From positions 2,676,650 to 2,740,649 of the forward strand of contig NW_006499776.1 in the NCBI RefSeq assembly GCF_000471905.2: a stretch of DNA of 64,000 nucleotides. Reading direction: 5' to 3'. The DNA comes from Amborella trichopoda (lineage: Eukaryota > Streptophyta > Magnoliopsida > Amborellales > Amborellaceae). Positions 31,140 through 42,886 of this stretch are shown here, piece by piece. The notes beneath the pieces were generated by a model. It worked only from the letters and a program-made list of their open reading frames with translations, was not told the origin of the DNA and ran no database searches. Numbering within the stretch: position 1 is the stretch's first letter; each line of letters starts with the position of its first letter. A program made the position numbers and the translations under genes.

Positions 31140-32669
31140 GTGTTCAGGACGCATGATGTTAAACTGCTTCGTGCTTCGCACAGGTCCAGAAGGCATGACC
31201 TTAAAAGATGCCTCCACATACGTTCACACCCCTTTTACGTGCATCTTCACGCATATCTTCCCTAATAGACCCATCGTATGCACGCACCACCTTCATTACC
31301 TCCCCAGTGAGTCCACATACATGCACACACCGTTTATGTGCATCCTCACGCATGCTTTCCACTAACCAACCCTTCTTGTGCATACACCATCCGTCATTCC
31401 CCAGTGAGCTTTACGCATGCTCATGAAATGGTGAACCATTTCACAATCCATATTCGCCGTCATCTAGTGGGTCACTATTCTTCACCCACAGTTCTACCTT
31501 CATAGGTAACCTCATGACATTTCCCCAAAATGAGTCGAAATTACCACCATACTCACTCCATGGCCTCTAGAGATTGCCATTCATCACCACTACAGTCTAG
31601 CTGTATGACCCTAAAATGATAGTGCATGTCCTGGTCACATGATGTTAAAAGGATTCCACAGGTCTCGAAGGCACGACTTTAAATATGCCTTCACATGGAA
31701 AAATGGGCATGGTGTACACCTAGACAAGGGAACACCATGAGTAAAAATGATGAACTGGCATGGTCATGAAACCATGAGTAAAAGAGCTCCGTGGAAAAAA
31801 AATTCCAAGCATGGTGACAACCCTAAAAAGGGCATCGTGAGAAAAAATAGACGAAAAGGGTGGACATGAACATGAGGTCATGGGTAAAATAACCAAAAAA
31901 TAATGTAAGTTGTGAAAATCGCCTTCACTATGTCATTTCCTCGGTTCAAGTGAAAACCCACAAAAGGGCGCTTGAACCGACAAGACAGGTTGACGGCCAC
32001 CACATTAGCTGACATTAAGTTTCCAAACAGTCACAACCCTGGCTAATGAGGTCTGCTTAAAATCCACAAAAGCCAGCATCCATTCACAACACCAGATGGT
32101 TCTCCAGGGAGTGAGAGCCGCATAAGATCTCCCACGCTTCATGATGGCTCATCAGTGGGTGAGAGTCGCATAAGGTCCCCCCCACTTCAAGCACATGGCT
32201 CATCAGGGAGTGAGTGCCGCAAAAAATCTCTCAAGGACATGGCTCATCAGGGAGTGAGAGCCGCATAAGATCTCCCCAGTTTAACAACAACAAGAGTCCT
32301 TGAGGCTGAGGATGTTGACCAAAAATACCTTCAGAAATGCTAATGTTCATCACGAAGGTAAGAAACTGACGAAGCCAGGGTCTAATCTGCCACGGGCTTC
32401 AGGGTATGCCTCGCCAAAACCCCTTAGCCTTCATGGGACTAGAATTTTGGGATGGGTCAAAAGCCCCTGACTGGACCCCGCTAGACGGGACCTACAGAGG
32501 TACCCTGAGCACCAAAAAAAACCTGGTGTAGCAGCTAACAATGCCAACCAAAGGTTCATAGCATTTGGCCTTTAGAAAAGGCCTTTTAGTCCCTTGAGGG
32601 TGAGGACGTTGACAAGATCCCTCAAACATCCCAAATGATTTCACTTGATTCTCTAGAAGCACAACATTC
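31140..32669 (+). other. E1 3' region between array and LTR
   Basis: No supported gene. It is the reverse complement equivalent of 45509-47330 in E4. It includes a few TCCCCAGTGAG motifs (31300, 31393) and, at 32090-32290, four units of about 46 bases containing GGGAGTGAGAGCCGCATAAG, which form the longer array at 45928-46405 in E4. Confidence 0.65.
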
Positions 32670-32681
32670 GGTGGGGCATGC
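32670..32681 (+). other. Polypurine tract of E1
   Basis: GGTGGGGCATGC directly before the LTR start TGTTGGAAG. The same sequence is found reversed at 45497-45508 in E4. Confidence 0.6.
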
Positions 32682-35399
32682 TGTTGGAAGATATTTTTCA
32701 TCAACATGGGGCCCCCGCTCAATTAAGCCTAGCAATCACTGGAAATTTTGGCAGCCTTAGAATAGCCCTAACATTGGTCAATATCTTCATAAGGTCTCTC
32801 AAAATTCCCTGTCAAGTTTTGTAGCATTCTGACATGTCTAAGGCAGTACAGAATGTGAAACAGTTCCAACAGAATCGACCTCTCGCACTTTGAAATGACC
32901 ATTATAACTAGAGCAACATTTTTGGTATCTTAAATTATTGTGGGACCACTACCATTGGATTCGACATGATTAACAACCTCTAGGGGTCAAGTTTCAGCGC
33001 AAACAGACACTCCAGAAAGAAGTTATAGGTAAAAGAGTAAAACAGGAGGGGCCACATGCTATTCCCGTGAGGCCACCCTGCAACTCCACGCCATGGAAGG
33101 GGCAGTCACAAACAGTGAATTTTGATGCTCATATCTCACCCATCCCAAGTCGGATTGTGCTCAAATTTGGTGAGCATGTTCGTCTAGTTAATACGAGCGA
33201 TTCGATATGTGGCACATCCCGTGAAGATACCCGAGTGCGAAGAAAAGCTAGAGAGAAGTTGGTGATCGGTGAAGAAAGTATAGAAAATTCAACAACGTTG
33301 TGCCTCACTCGAGCGGCCAGATCACGCCACTCGCAAGCCCGATTGACGTGAAATCAATTCCATCGTGTGCGTAAGGTCTTGGGCTATCACTGACCCAAAT
33401 CTTTACATGATGGATGATTGGATTCTGCACACGAAATCAACGAAGTTACTGCAAATCCCATCGTCAGAATTCAAGATTCCAACAAAAATTTCAAAGTTGT
33501 AAAATCTTTGTTCGGGCACGAAATCGAGTTGTGTTTGTTTCCTCGCGATTGTAATGATATGCTTAGTATAATTCAATGAAGAAACCACCGAAAAACATCA
33601 AGAAACGAGTACACCATCGATCTGAAGTTTCAATATCTATTCCAATTTCAAGTCACATGATCGCACTTTAAAAACACGATCTATGGCTCGAAGTTGGTAT
33701 CAAATCGATCGCCATGTCAAGTCCTACAAGAAAAAAATCATCCTACGATCAGCTGGGTATCAAAACGACCCTGGATCATCCGTGCAAGTTCATGCAAGTT
33801 CTAGGGCAGCACAGGGACTGTTCGTGAATTTCACGAATTGTTAGAAAAGGGAAAATCTATCATTTTGCACCTTAATTTCTATTTTTTTTAATTCAATTTA
33901 ATCATAATTTTCAACAAGTAGGGTTACTTTTGATCATCCACCCATGTTTGGGGCAAAGTCTATATATACATACCATCATTGGATGCACCAAAGGACTCGA
34001 CCTTTCACAAAAGAGAGAGTTTCTACTTAATACAAGTTTATCTTTCTTCTCATTGTTGGGTCACGTTCGAGAGAGAGTGAGTGAGGTGAGAGAAACTCTT
34101 GACTAGTACCCCTAGGTTCGAGGTAAACCTTGTCTCTCTCATTTTCTTCTTCTTCTTCGCTCCCTTCTCTCCTCCCTTCTCCCTCATCTCCATCTAAGTT
34201 CCTCGTAGGGAACATACAGGGCAATGACAGTGCCATGCATGACTCCTCTGAGGTCACACAGGTCGCGCATGGCGATGGTAACACCATGCGTGAGTCTCCT
34301 TCTCTTTCTGGTATTCTATCTCCCTCTTCTAGTGTGGTCAGTAGACAATGCTGCCTATCACCGTCCACAGACATAGTTTTGATGTCTTAGTGAAGAACCC
34401 AAACGGTGAAACTACCAGTTGCTCGTCTATAGTAGACAGTGATACCCATCGCCGCTGCTAGAGATCTCGGCAACACCTCTCACCGTCCGTGAGCTTCCTT
34501 CACGTATTCAGTGCTTCTCACCATCCTTCCTGCGTCCCACGCCTATCGCCGTCTGCCTTGTGATGATTACCGTCGCAAGCTTCACAAATGATTATCGCTG
34601 CGCTTCATTAGAGACTACCGCCGCCCGCACGGGGGCGTGTTGACTCCTTATGTTGTCAATGGTGATGTCTAGCACCGTCCGAAGTTCATTTCTCACTCTT
34701 TAACCACTAGCCGTAGTGTAGAGTGCCGCTCAAGGGCCATGACACTACTACTCCACGGGCGTGAGTGGCAACGCCTAGAGCTGTCTAGACCCATCTCTTT
34801 GTCGTCATGTGTCTTCTTTTCACTCTCTTTTCTCTTCTCACTTGACTGAGTGTAGGACTTAGCCTAGCACCACCACATCGGTCTCGGTTTCGAGTAGTAT
34901 TACCGTCGTGCTAGTCTTAAAGACTACGCCCGTCTTGCTACCACTCCGAGTCAGTGACTTCTAAGCTCCGATGCTACTCTCGCCTCTTCGTCAAGTTTTC
35001 TTCCCTTTTCTTTCTTTATTTGAACCTTATGCTTCATCGCATTCTCGTATGAACATACAGTGCCCTAAGACAAGGGTGGTCTCTTTGAGCCACTTGTCTC
35101 GCAAATTAACCATGGAAGTGTTGTGCAGAAAACAAGAGGATTGCATTTCATGGGAGGCGATTTTGAACCAGCTAAATCAACAGTGGGACTTTCTTCATTA
35201 TCAAAGAGGGCACTCGTGCGAGCCAGCCCGAGTAAGTCCCGAACCCACCTTCAATTGCTCGCTCATCGGTTGGTATACCTGCCCTTGCTCTCCAGTAAGG
35301 TTCTGAGAGAGCGATCTCAAACCTTGGGTTTGTTAGAAGCCTGAGATACGTGCCGCCAAATCATCTTGAGCCGAAAGGCGAGATCGAGGCACCTAACCA
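32682..35399 (+). repeat. Right LTR of E1 (2.7 kb), also left LTR of E1b
   Basis: Starts TGTTGGAAGATATTTTTC and ends CACCTAACCA. The TATA box is at 33961. It matches the E1 5' LTR and, in reverse, both LTRs of E4, with nearly the same length as the E4 3' LTR (2718 against 2724 bp). It is preceded by a polypurine tract (as a 3' LTR should be) and followed by a primer site (as a 5' LTR should be). Frames inside it such as 33067-33351 and 34971-35306 are not conserved proteins. Confidence 0.9.
33961..33968 (+). promoter_or_regulatory. TATA box of E1 right LTR
   Basis: TATATATA at the position equivalent to 1214 in the 5' LTR, 60 bases before the ACAAAAGAGAGAGTTTCTAC block. Confidence 0.6.
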
Positions 35400-35401
35400 G
35401 C

Positions 35402-35421
35402 TTAGTGACTCCACTGGGGAC
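35402..35421 (+). other. Primer binding site of E1b
   Basis: TTAGTGACTCCACTGGGGAC, one base different from the E2 site, two bases after the LTR end. Confidence 0.75.
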
Positions 35422-35423
35422 TT

Positions 35424-36170
35424 ACTACTCCTTAGTCGGTTCACTCTTATTTGACCAGTATCATCTTTTACTTTATGCAATTATTTCTATGGCATCTGGG
35501 TTGTTCAACCCATTCATCAGAGTCGGGGACTTCCTTATCCCGGACACTCGTGGCAGTTTCGGGCAAAGGTCTTTGAGTACAGGTAAGCATCTCGAGCCCT
35601 GGTACTCAAAGGCCTTCCCTAAGAGTACCATCTTGAGCCAGCCTTAGGTTTACTATATACCTGATCCCCATAAAGGAATTCAGGGAAATTTCCTAATGTT
35701 AGACAGAGGCCTCCAGCCTCCAAAGCAAAAACCCAGCTTTCTTTCTATGTTGAGACCCCATTTTTGTTCCAATTGATAGACATGGCCCTTAGATGTTCAA
35801 AGAAGGTGGGGCATTTCAGCCCCCAAACTCGGTTTTGGAATGAGGTCCAAATTCACTTAAGGGTTAAGCAAAAAGGAGGCCTACAGATCCTGACCAGGGA
35901 AGGCTCTAAGGCAGTTGAGGTCACTCTTGACGATCTCTTGCCTCGTAATCCCCTTTTCCCTCTCTAATCTCTATAAATATTATTCGGTCATTACCGTCTA
36001 GAAGCGATAGTCCCAAGACCTTCGAGAACCTGTCCTCACAAGATTGGCATACAAGGCTCTAGTCCAGTCAAGGCAGGCTAAACCCCTCCTGACTGACTTG
36101 CCACGTACGACTCACCGACCTTGACAGTCAACTGCGCCACCAGGCTTTGACCCTCCAGAAGAGACAATCA
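35424..36170 (+). other. E1b leader
   Basis: Non-coding leader and remains of the gag-upstream region, aligning with 2709-2850 and 3660-4120 of E1. The middle of the E1 region (about 2860-3650) is absent, so E1b has a deletion here. The end, 36000-36130, supplies the sequence against which the E2 insertion site in E1 can be judged. Confidence 0.6.
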
Positions 36171-37741
36171 GTGTCATGATGATCAACGACCCTGATGACG
36201 CTGGGGAGGAGTAGATGAACAAGTTCGAGAAAATGATGCAAGCTATCCTTGGAAAAATGGAATGCCTAGAGGCCTCCAGTTCCCCTTCTTCGACCGATTC
36301 CCCCACTGGTGAGGACACAGTTCCCAAGAAAACTCTTCCACCAGCCTCTCAAGATAGTTCTACCTCCCGTGGGGTCTCCCAAACCGACATAGATTCTATG
36401 GTGGCCTATAGCCTCAAGAACAAGGTCCCAGGCATGCAGGAGACACCGCTTTATCAAAAGCTGTACCCTTCGTACATCGACCAGGTGCCGTTTGCTTTGA
36501 ACTTTCAAAAGGGAAAGCTCCCCCTATGCAATGGCACTAAGTCTCTGCATCAGCATCTTGCTCACTTCAGGACACCAATCGAGAGGCGGCATCTGACGGA
36601 TGACTACTCATCCACTAGTTCGTTGAGACTCTCAAAGGGCCAGCCTTCCAGTGGTATGCTCAATTGCCTCCAAACTCGATACCAACGGAGTAGGAAATGG
36701 AACAGTTGTTCTACCAATGCTTCTACGAGGTCCAAAGGACCGTAGAAACCATCGAGCTCCTCCCTTTGATGTAAGACCCTGGTGAGAAGGAAGTGGTCCA
36801 GACCTTCATACAGAACATGCTTCCAAAGATTGCTCTGCATGTCGAGGCATCCAATCCACCCTCCATGTCAGAGCTCATCTCTTTGGCAGTTTGTATTGAG
36901 GGATTGTTCAAGCACCATAGAAGCCCTCGTCAGTAGCCTGCTGGCTCAAACTCTCGCTCCAACGGTCGGGGAACCCAAAAGGCAGTAATCAGTGCGGCTG
37001 TCACCGTGGTTGACACCAAGAGTGCAGCCCCTCAACTAGACCTTTCCAAGGCACAGACGCCTTAGGCTGGGGGTAAACAGCAGTCTTAGAATAGTGTCCC
37101 ACCTCCTAAATATACTAGGCAAAATGACTACTGGATCTAGCACCAGAAGAAAGTTTTCCCCTTCGATAAGGAGTGGACTCCTGCACTGCTTCTACTGCTG
37201 TTGGAGCATAACATGATCCAGCTACCTGAGGCCGATACTGTAAAGTCGACTGGGCAGGAGGAAAATGAGAGGTATTGTGCCTATCACAGGGGGGTGTGCC
37301 ACCCCACTTACGACTGTTATAGGCTGAACGAGACTATCAAAGCCCTTATCAATAAGAGTCAGATAAAGCTCGAAGAGTTGGAGAAGGCATTCGGGGCAAC
37401 AGAGGCTTCTCACATAGCAACGATCCAAGTGGACGACGGGCCACCTGCTATCCTTCGTGCAGTTTTCTCCATAATACTTGAAGAAGGACTCGTCACTCTT
37501 AACCCGATAAGGCGGCCTAAGTTCCTGCCCGTAGGGATCGAGAACCTCTAGTGCACATACCATCAGATACGAGGTCATGATGTCACCGAGTGCACTGGCT
37601 TCCATAAGCTCTTTGCAGAGAAGATGCAGCAGTGTCAAGAAATTCAAGGCATCCCGGGAGGACACCCTCAAGTCCCTCAGCTGCCTGTGTGAGAACGCCT
37701 CCTCACTCAAGCCCAGTAAAATACTGAACAAGACCATTTTC
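36170..37741 (+). pseudogene. E1b gag
   Basis: The frame 36215-36745 starts with the coiled MNKFEKMMQAILGKMECLEA and contains YPSYIDQVPFALNFQKGK. A frameshift near 36555 moves the capsid part to another frame. 37201-37551 has CAYHRGVCHPTYDC and LEEGLVTLNP. A second knuckle CTYHQIRGHDVTEC follows at about 37553-37595 after a stop. It is cut at about 37741 shortly before the third module would begin. Confidence 0.85.
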
Positions 37742-38003
37742 AGGCCCTAAGACACAGGTGGGTCTCTTTGACCCACTTGTCTCACAAAATAACCATGGAA
37801 TTGTTGTGAGAAAACTAGAGAATTGCAGATAAAGGGAGGCGATTGCAAACCAGCTAAATCAGCTGGGGGGCTTTCTTCATGATCTAAGAGGGCACTCGCG
37901 AGCCAACTCGAGTAAGTCCCGAACCCACCTTCAATTCCTCTCAAGGCAAAACCGAGGCGCTTGAGGATCTATATCCAAAAGGCAAGACCGAGGCACTTAA
38001 CCA
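37742..38003 (+). repeat. U5 fragment of an LTR
   Basis: It aligns with about 2350-2545 of the E1 LTR and then, after an internal loss of the palindrome region, with the LTR end (CGAGGCACTTAACCA at 38003). The last 30 bases occur twice in variant form (GAGGCGCTTGAGGATCT and GAGGCACTTAACC). The element on the right (E3) begins within a few bases. Confidence 0.7.
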
Positions 38004-38119
38004 GATAATGAAGTGAACAGGTTCACTAGGAGGAAAGACCGAGGCACTCGTACAGGTCTGTTAGGGAAGGCGTGCGTTAAGACGCATGTAAAGGGCATGT
38101 GAGCTTGTTTAGGGGTGTG

Positions 38120-38500
38120 TTTAAGGTCATGCCTCCTAAACCTTGGCTAAACAGTTTAACGTCATGTGGTCAGGACGTGCACTATAGTTTTAAGGTCATA
38201 TAGCTTGGACCGTGGCTATGCAATTTAAAATCATGCAGCTAGGACCATGCAGTTTAAGGTCGTGTAACTAAACCTACGTAATTATTTAAGGCCATATAGT
38301 TTGGACCATGGCTATGCACTTTAAAGTCGTGCAGCATGGACCATGCATTTTATGATCATCCAACTAGACTTCCACTACAGTTTAAGGTTGTGTAGTTTGG
38401 ACCATACAGTTTAAGGTCATGCAACTAGACCTCCGCTATAGTTTAAGGTCCTGTAGTTTGGACCACACTATTTAGGGTCGTGCATCTAGACCGTTGTGTG
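38120..38500 (-). repeat. E3 tandem array (3' minisatellite)
   Basis: About 10-12 degraded units of GTTTAAGGTCATGCAAC-like sequence, on the plus strand. It is followed at 38540-38900 by spaced ACTCCCTGGGGATAA-type motifs and at 38960-39130 by repeats around CGTTGGTCAGTGACT. Confidence 0.8.
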
Positions 38501-39314
38501 GGTCGCCATGAAGGTCACGCTCCATGGGGAATAGGTCTGTGGATGGTTATCTAACTCCCTGGGGATAAAATGTTTAAGGCCATACACAAACAAAAGGCTC
38601 AGATGGAGATGGTGGCCCTACGAGGGATGGCAAATGGAAGTGGACTTCATGGGGATTAAGGGGTAAGAGTGACTCCGTGGGTGCGAAAGATATGATTCCA
38701 TAGGTTTGTGGAAGGTAACCTGACTCCCTGGGGATAAGATAGAAAAGGGTCTAAGTGAGGATAATGGCAGTGCGAAACAGACCCACTAGGGATGGAAGAG
38801 GTAAACATGACCCCTTTTTGGCATAGTCCTAACTCCATTGGAATGACGGGCTGCAGCACATGTGTAACTCCTACTGGGAGTGATGGTTGACCAGGTTCAG
38901 ACATGCGCGATAGTAACATGGGTGGCAGTAACACGAGCTGCAGTAGTCGTGGGTGTCAATAGCATCGACACACATGGTGCTAGCATGGATGAGAGTTACG
39001 TAAATGATGCTGAACAGTCGTTGACGTTAATCACATGCAGTGTTGATCAGTGACTTTCACATGTGGCGTTAGTCACAGACATCGTTGGTCAATGACTCTT
39101 ATGCGCGGCGTCAGTCGCTCACGGCGTTGGTCCGTGTTCAAACATTGATCCTAGCTCGACCCTGTCCATTTGATGCTTGGTGCTTCATGGGCGATGGTAA
39201 GCCTCTATTCGAGATTTGGGTCTAAGCCCGACCCAGTCTGGCCCATGGCCGTTTGGTATTTAGGGACCTAACTGGCATTCTCAATTTATTGGGAGAACTA
39301 TGGGGAAGCACTAT

Positions 39315-39322
39315 CTATATAA
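39315..39322 (+). promoter_or_regulatory. Antisense TATA box of E3
   Basis: TATATAAG on the strand opposite to pol, with the family's GGGGTAAACC block immediately downstream. Confidence 0.6.
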
Positions 39323-40194
39323 GGGGGTAAACCCCTTTTTTCATCGCTTTACCAATGGTTAAGGAGATCTTAGCAGTGAGAGAGAGAAGCTTCAGTGAGA
39401 ACCCCGGCAAGAACGCAGAGGTTTACAGGAGTTTACTGGCAAGAAAGTTCCTCTTGGGAACAGGGATCACCTGTAGGGGAACACAGGGGCATTCGTGAAG
39501 AATTGCAGCAGTCTGTGGGCGAGGGTTGCTGCCAGGGTGAGAAAAGCAGAGAGTTCACCGGGGTCTAGCGAGGAACTCCGACAGTAGTTTTGGAGTAGAG
39601 GGGTCCAAGTTGCAGCAGGGAACTATTATTGAACGTCCGCTAGCTTTTAAATTTCCAGTGGTTTTTCATTAGTCAAAGGAGAAAGGAAGGTGAGATAGTG
39701 GATTTTCGGGGAGTGGAGAGGTTTCTCGACGGGAAACTGCGAGGTCACAAGCCAGCGAACAGTCACTAAGAGGTGAATAATCATCTGAACAGTCACGGGA
39801 ACTGAAGGGTCACCGGGAGTTGAATAGTCACTGGGGAGACAAAGGGTCACAAAGCATTTGAACAGTCACGAGCCAACACGCGTGGTGATAGATTGCACAC
39901 AGTGCTCGTCATGAGACGAAAACCATGCCCCCATGCCCATTCAGTGATCCTTTAATGAGAAGCGGCAAGTCATGCTTGGCTGTGGTCATGCTCGGCGATC
40001 AATTCTGTGTGGTGAATATTACAAACAGCACTGAATCATGTGTGATGTCACGCACGACGTTAAGGCATACACGACGATGATCACGCACAATGCTAAGTGG
40101 TGCTCGGTGATGATCACGCTTGGCGCTGAGTCATGCGTGGAGATGATCTCACATGGTGTTGAGTCATGCATGGTGATGGTGACGCATGGCGATG

Positions 40195-40386
40195 ACTCGG
40201 GTAGGCAAAGGGTGGTGACCAATGGTAAGGCCGGGCTTATGAAGCCTGTTCCTAGTCCTCTAGCACAACTATGCACTCCATGTTGTTCTGTGGAAGGGTG
40301 CTCACCGTGAAGTGGGTGTGCTGTCCATCCTATGCCAGTTCCTTGCCAGAAGGGTTAGCTTTGTATGTATGATATACTCGATCTAA
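40195..40386 (+). pseudogene. asORF of E3 (frameshifted)
   Basis: The first part, RQRVVTNGKAGLMKP (in the frame of 40038-40310), aligns with E5. From 40264 the alignment continues in another frame (HNYALHVVLWKGAHRE...ILCQFLAR) to a stop at 40384-40386. One frameshift separates the parts. Confidence 0.5.
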
Positions 40387-40683
40387 GACCCTTCTACCTT
40401 CCTCTGCTGTAAGAGCACTTTTTGGCCTATAACCGTCCACGTTTCCTCAGATGGAAGAGTGACGTTCTTGTACAGCTACTCTCCTTTCTTCTGATGTGAG
40501 AGCAATACTGCATGATACATTTGTAACCACCCTAATAATGGACTTTTGACTTATAACTTGTAACTTCTTCAGTAAAAAGAATTAAGCTTTGCTGAATTCT
40601 TACTTGTCTTCTTTTTACCGTATTTTTAACTCTTTTTTGTTGTGCATTGAGTCTTTTGAGCAGGTATCATGGATAGTATTTCT

Positions 40684-41104
40684 TTAGGTATCACCCATTG
40701 GTAGGGGGCATTGCCTCCTCTGCATCAGGATGCGCCAATATGTAAGCCCCATTTGGCGAGACTTTCCTGACTATGAAGGGACCTTCCCATTTAGGTTCAA
40801 ACTTCCCTTTGCAGTGCTCATGCATAACAATTGGCCTTTTGATGGCTAAAACCAGATCCCCACGGGTGAATGAGCGGACTTTGATTGACATTTCAAAGGC
40901 CCTCTTCATTCTCCTCTATTGAGTTCAAGATTTTGCTGAGCTTCTAACCTCTTTTCATCGAGAGCATGTAACACTTGATAACGAAGCCTAACCCTCTTGT
41001 TTTCAGTCAGTCCTTGATGTATGGTGACACACAGCGAGGGGAGTTGAATCTCAAGGGGCAAAACTGCTTCACCCCCATAGACTAGGGAATAAGGAGTGGA
41101 GATT
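40684..41104 (-). pseudogene. E3 integrase C-terminal part
   Basis: The minus strand encodes TPYSLVYGGEAVLPLEIQLPS (about 41100) and, after a frameshift near 40910, RAFEMSIKVRSFTRGDLVLA to MPPTNG at 40691. The catalytic core and zinc-binding part are absent: the proline-rich segment 41105-41335 stands directly before it. Confidence 0.8.
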
Positions 41105-41335
41105 TGAGATTGAGGCTTAGGAGGTGGTTGGGTATATGGGACCAGAGGCAACCCAGGGAATTTGAGGATGGGTGGATTGCCCGGAGTATTTGGGTGAGGA
41201 AGGATCCCAGGGCTCTTTAGGATGGGTAGATTGTTCGGGGCATTAGGGCGAGGAAGGAGTGGTGGACCAAAAAACTTCAGGACTCTTAGCCTTTGAGGTG
41301 GAGGTTGCAGCGTTTTCCCTGATCTTCTATTCATT
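41105..41335 (-). repeat. Proline-rich repeat segment in E3 pol
   Basis: Two or more units of about 55 bases around GAGGATGGGTGGATTG and GGGTGAGGAAGGA. The minus strand reads as repeats of the type PNTPGNPPILKFPG. It is open and in frame with the start of the integrase C-terminus in the 142-codon frame 40906-41334. It is not seen in any other copy in the window. Its origin is unknown: a captured host fragment, a slipped repeat, or element sequence lost elsewhere. Confidence 0.7.
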
Positions 41336-41514
41336 TGCCCCGTGTTGGGTTATTCTTCCGAGATCTGCACCATATGACAGGCTTCTTGAAAATAGAATCT
41401 CTGTCCTCTTGATTCTCTCAGCCTCTACTCAAAGTTGGGCTCAAGAGGCCATTGGAGTTTCTTCGACTTTGACCTCTTGTGCTTCTTTGTGGAAGAAGAT
41501 GGCTCTGCCTTAGC

Positions 41515-42090
41515 TCAAGCCGCCAGGGTGTCTGCTACTATCAAGAATCCAGCTGCCTGAGCTAGCATCTTTCTCAGCCGCCTCCAGTGCATCCTGGTTA
41601 TATTGATTCCTTCGAGTTCTCTGCCAAGGGCCTCGATGTTTGGACATTCCCATGTTGTACCTATAGGAGACATAGAAGAGGAAGGGGAAGAAGAAGAAGA
41701 GGAAGAAGAACAACAGGGGTCAGTAGATAAGGGACTTTTAAGGTCATTGCCCTCATTTGACTGATTTGGGAAGCTTTTTATGTCATCACCAAAGTTCGAC
41801 GTGTGCAAGGAGTCTTTTAGGTATTTCCCCTGCTTAGATCGTTGGGGGGTGCTTTTAATGTCATCACCCTCATTGGACATGCCCTGAGTAGAAGATGGCC
41901 AAGGGATATTCTCTTGATGAGGTGAGGGAGGAAGGATGATCGTGATAAGGATGAAGTCTTGTAAGGTTAGCAATGAAGGAAGAGGCCGGAGAAATTCTTG
42001 CTCAATGGGAGGTTGAGGAACCTTGTTTCTTTGGCGAGCAGCCCTTGGCGCTCGTCTTCTCTTGGTTTTCGTTGAAAGTGCTTGATTCAT
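41515..42090 (-). pseudogene. E3 gag-RT linker
   Basis: An open frame of 191 codons matching E2 16156-16704 and E1 25322-25897 (TKRRRAPRAARQRN, LLTLQDFI, DDIKSTPQRSKQGK, a run of Ser). No protease motif. The sequence from 41514 to about 41350 continues the homology in broken frames, after which the proline-rich segment begins. Confidence 0.75.
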
Positions 42091-42772
42091 CTCGCAAGGT
42101 TTGTGAACAACCCTAGCTTGACGAACTGCCTCTAGCTTTAAGGACTTGAGTCTGCTTTGCCCGTGGTGGACTCTTCATGGCTGGAAAGTCGAGGGTTCAG
42201 CAGGATCGGAGACATCAACATGAGATTCATGCACTGAAGCATTCTCGTGGGTGGGGATGTTGTCTTGTGGATGATCTTCTGCGACCACATAAGCAATGTG
42301 ACCTGTTTGAACCTTCTTTGCGACTATGGCTTAGAACCCATATCTGATGGTACAGGCACCAATAATTCTCGGTTCCTTGGGAAAGGCATCTAGGTTTCCT
42401 TGCCAGCTTTGATGTGACGAGTCCCTATTGGAGCCGAATAGAGCCTGAAGGAGATCTGATGGCTGCTTATCAGAAGAGTGCGGACCTTTGCTTTCCTCCA
42501 GTACTATCACCGCGAAGCAAGACTTAGTTTCCCTGAATGACATCCTTGAGTGTGTAGCATTCCTTTGTGGCATATCCTACGATGATAAGCATAGTAGCTT
42601 GTGTGGGTGTCAAGTCTGGCTTGATTAAGAAACTTGCTCTCGGGCAGCTCAATCATATTCTCCCTTCAGTAATAACCATAATAGTGCAGCAACCCATTGC
42701 TTCTCGAAAGGATCGACCTTATTCTTATGTTTGGCTCAATAATCATCTCGATTAAGGCTCGCAAGCGGGGGT
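42091..42772 (-). pseudogene. E3 gag C-terminal part (3' of the E4 insertion)
   Basis: A knuckle remnant YYAYHRRICHK is seen at about 42580-42610, with the first Cys lost. The 42331-42573 frame preserves part of a second module in a degraded state. The sequence ends at the E4 target site, and the missing part resumes at 56044. Confidence 0.7.
42768..42772. repeat. Left target-site duplication of E4 (GGGGT)
   Basis: Identical to 56044-56048 on the other side of E4. Uninterrupted gag in E2 (about 17634-17642) reads GGTGGGGGTACC here, which confirms the original target. Confidence 0.85.
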
Positions 42773-42870
42773 TGGCCAGGTGCCTCGATCTCTCCCACAG
42801 GATCTAAATGATTTGGGGCATGTATCTCAGGTTTCTGGTAAACCTGGGATTTGAGATCGCTCTCTCAGAA

Positions 42871-42886
42871 CCTTGCTCGAGCAAGG
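42871..42886 (-). repeat. Perfect 16-bp palindrome in E4 U5
   Basis: CCTTGCTCGAGCAAGG, equivalent in position to 2568-2585 but with a different centre. A second inverted repeat (CAGGTTT/AAACCTG) precedes it at about 42828-42848. Confidence 0.75.

Larger units (their letters stand above)
1..35399 (+). mobile_element. E1: outer Tat/Ogre-like Ty3/gypsy element, interrupted by E2
   Basis: The parts are a 5' LTR (1-2684, cut by the window edge), a primer site, a gag-upstream region (2709-4120), then after the E2 insertion gag (23305-25212), a linker, a deleted pol with integrase (to 27777), an antisense unit, a tandem array and a right LTR (32682-35399). Continuity across E2 is supported by the E1b copy, where the sequences flanking E2 lie close together in the same order. 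The reverse transcriptase region is deleted, so the copy is defective. Because the 5' end lies outside the window, its target duplication cannot be tested. The right LTR is itself followed by a primer site and gag, so it may be shared with a second element. Confidence 0.85.
35400..38003 (+). mobile_element. E1b: LTR-adjacent gag fragment ending in an LTR scrap
   Basis: A primer site (35402-35421) and an internal region with gag (to 37741) follow the right LTR of E1. The gag stops abruptly and is followed by 37742-38003, the U5 end of a same-strand LTR. This is either a second element with most of its interior and 3' LTR deleted, or the product of recombination between LTRs. Confidence 0.7.
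39315..40580 (+). other. Putative antisense transcription unit of E3
   Basis: TATATAAG at 39315-39322 is followed by GGGGTAAACCCC and CTTTACCAATGG. A GA-rich leader, hairpin-like repeats around CATGCGTGG and GATGAT (40030-40200), the asORF (40195-40386) and a degraded poly(A) region (CAGTAAAAAG at about 40571) follow. The order is the same as in E2. Confidence 0.55.
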
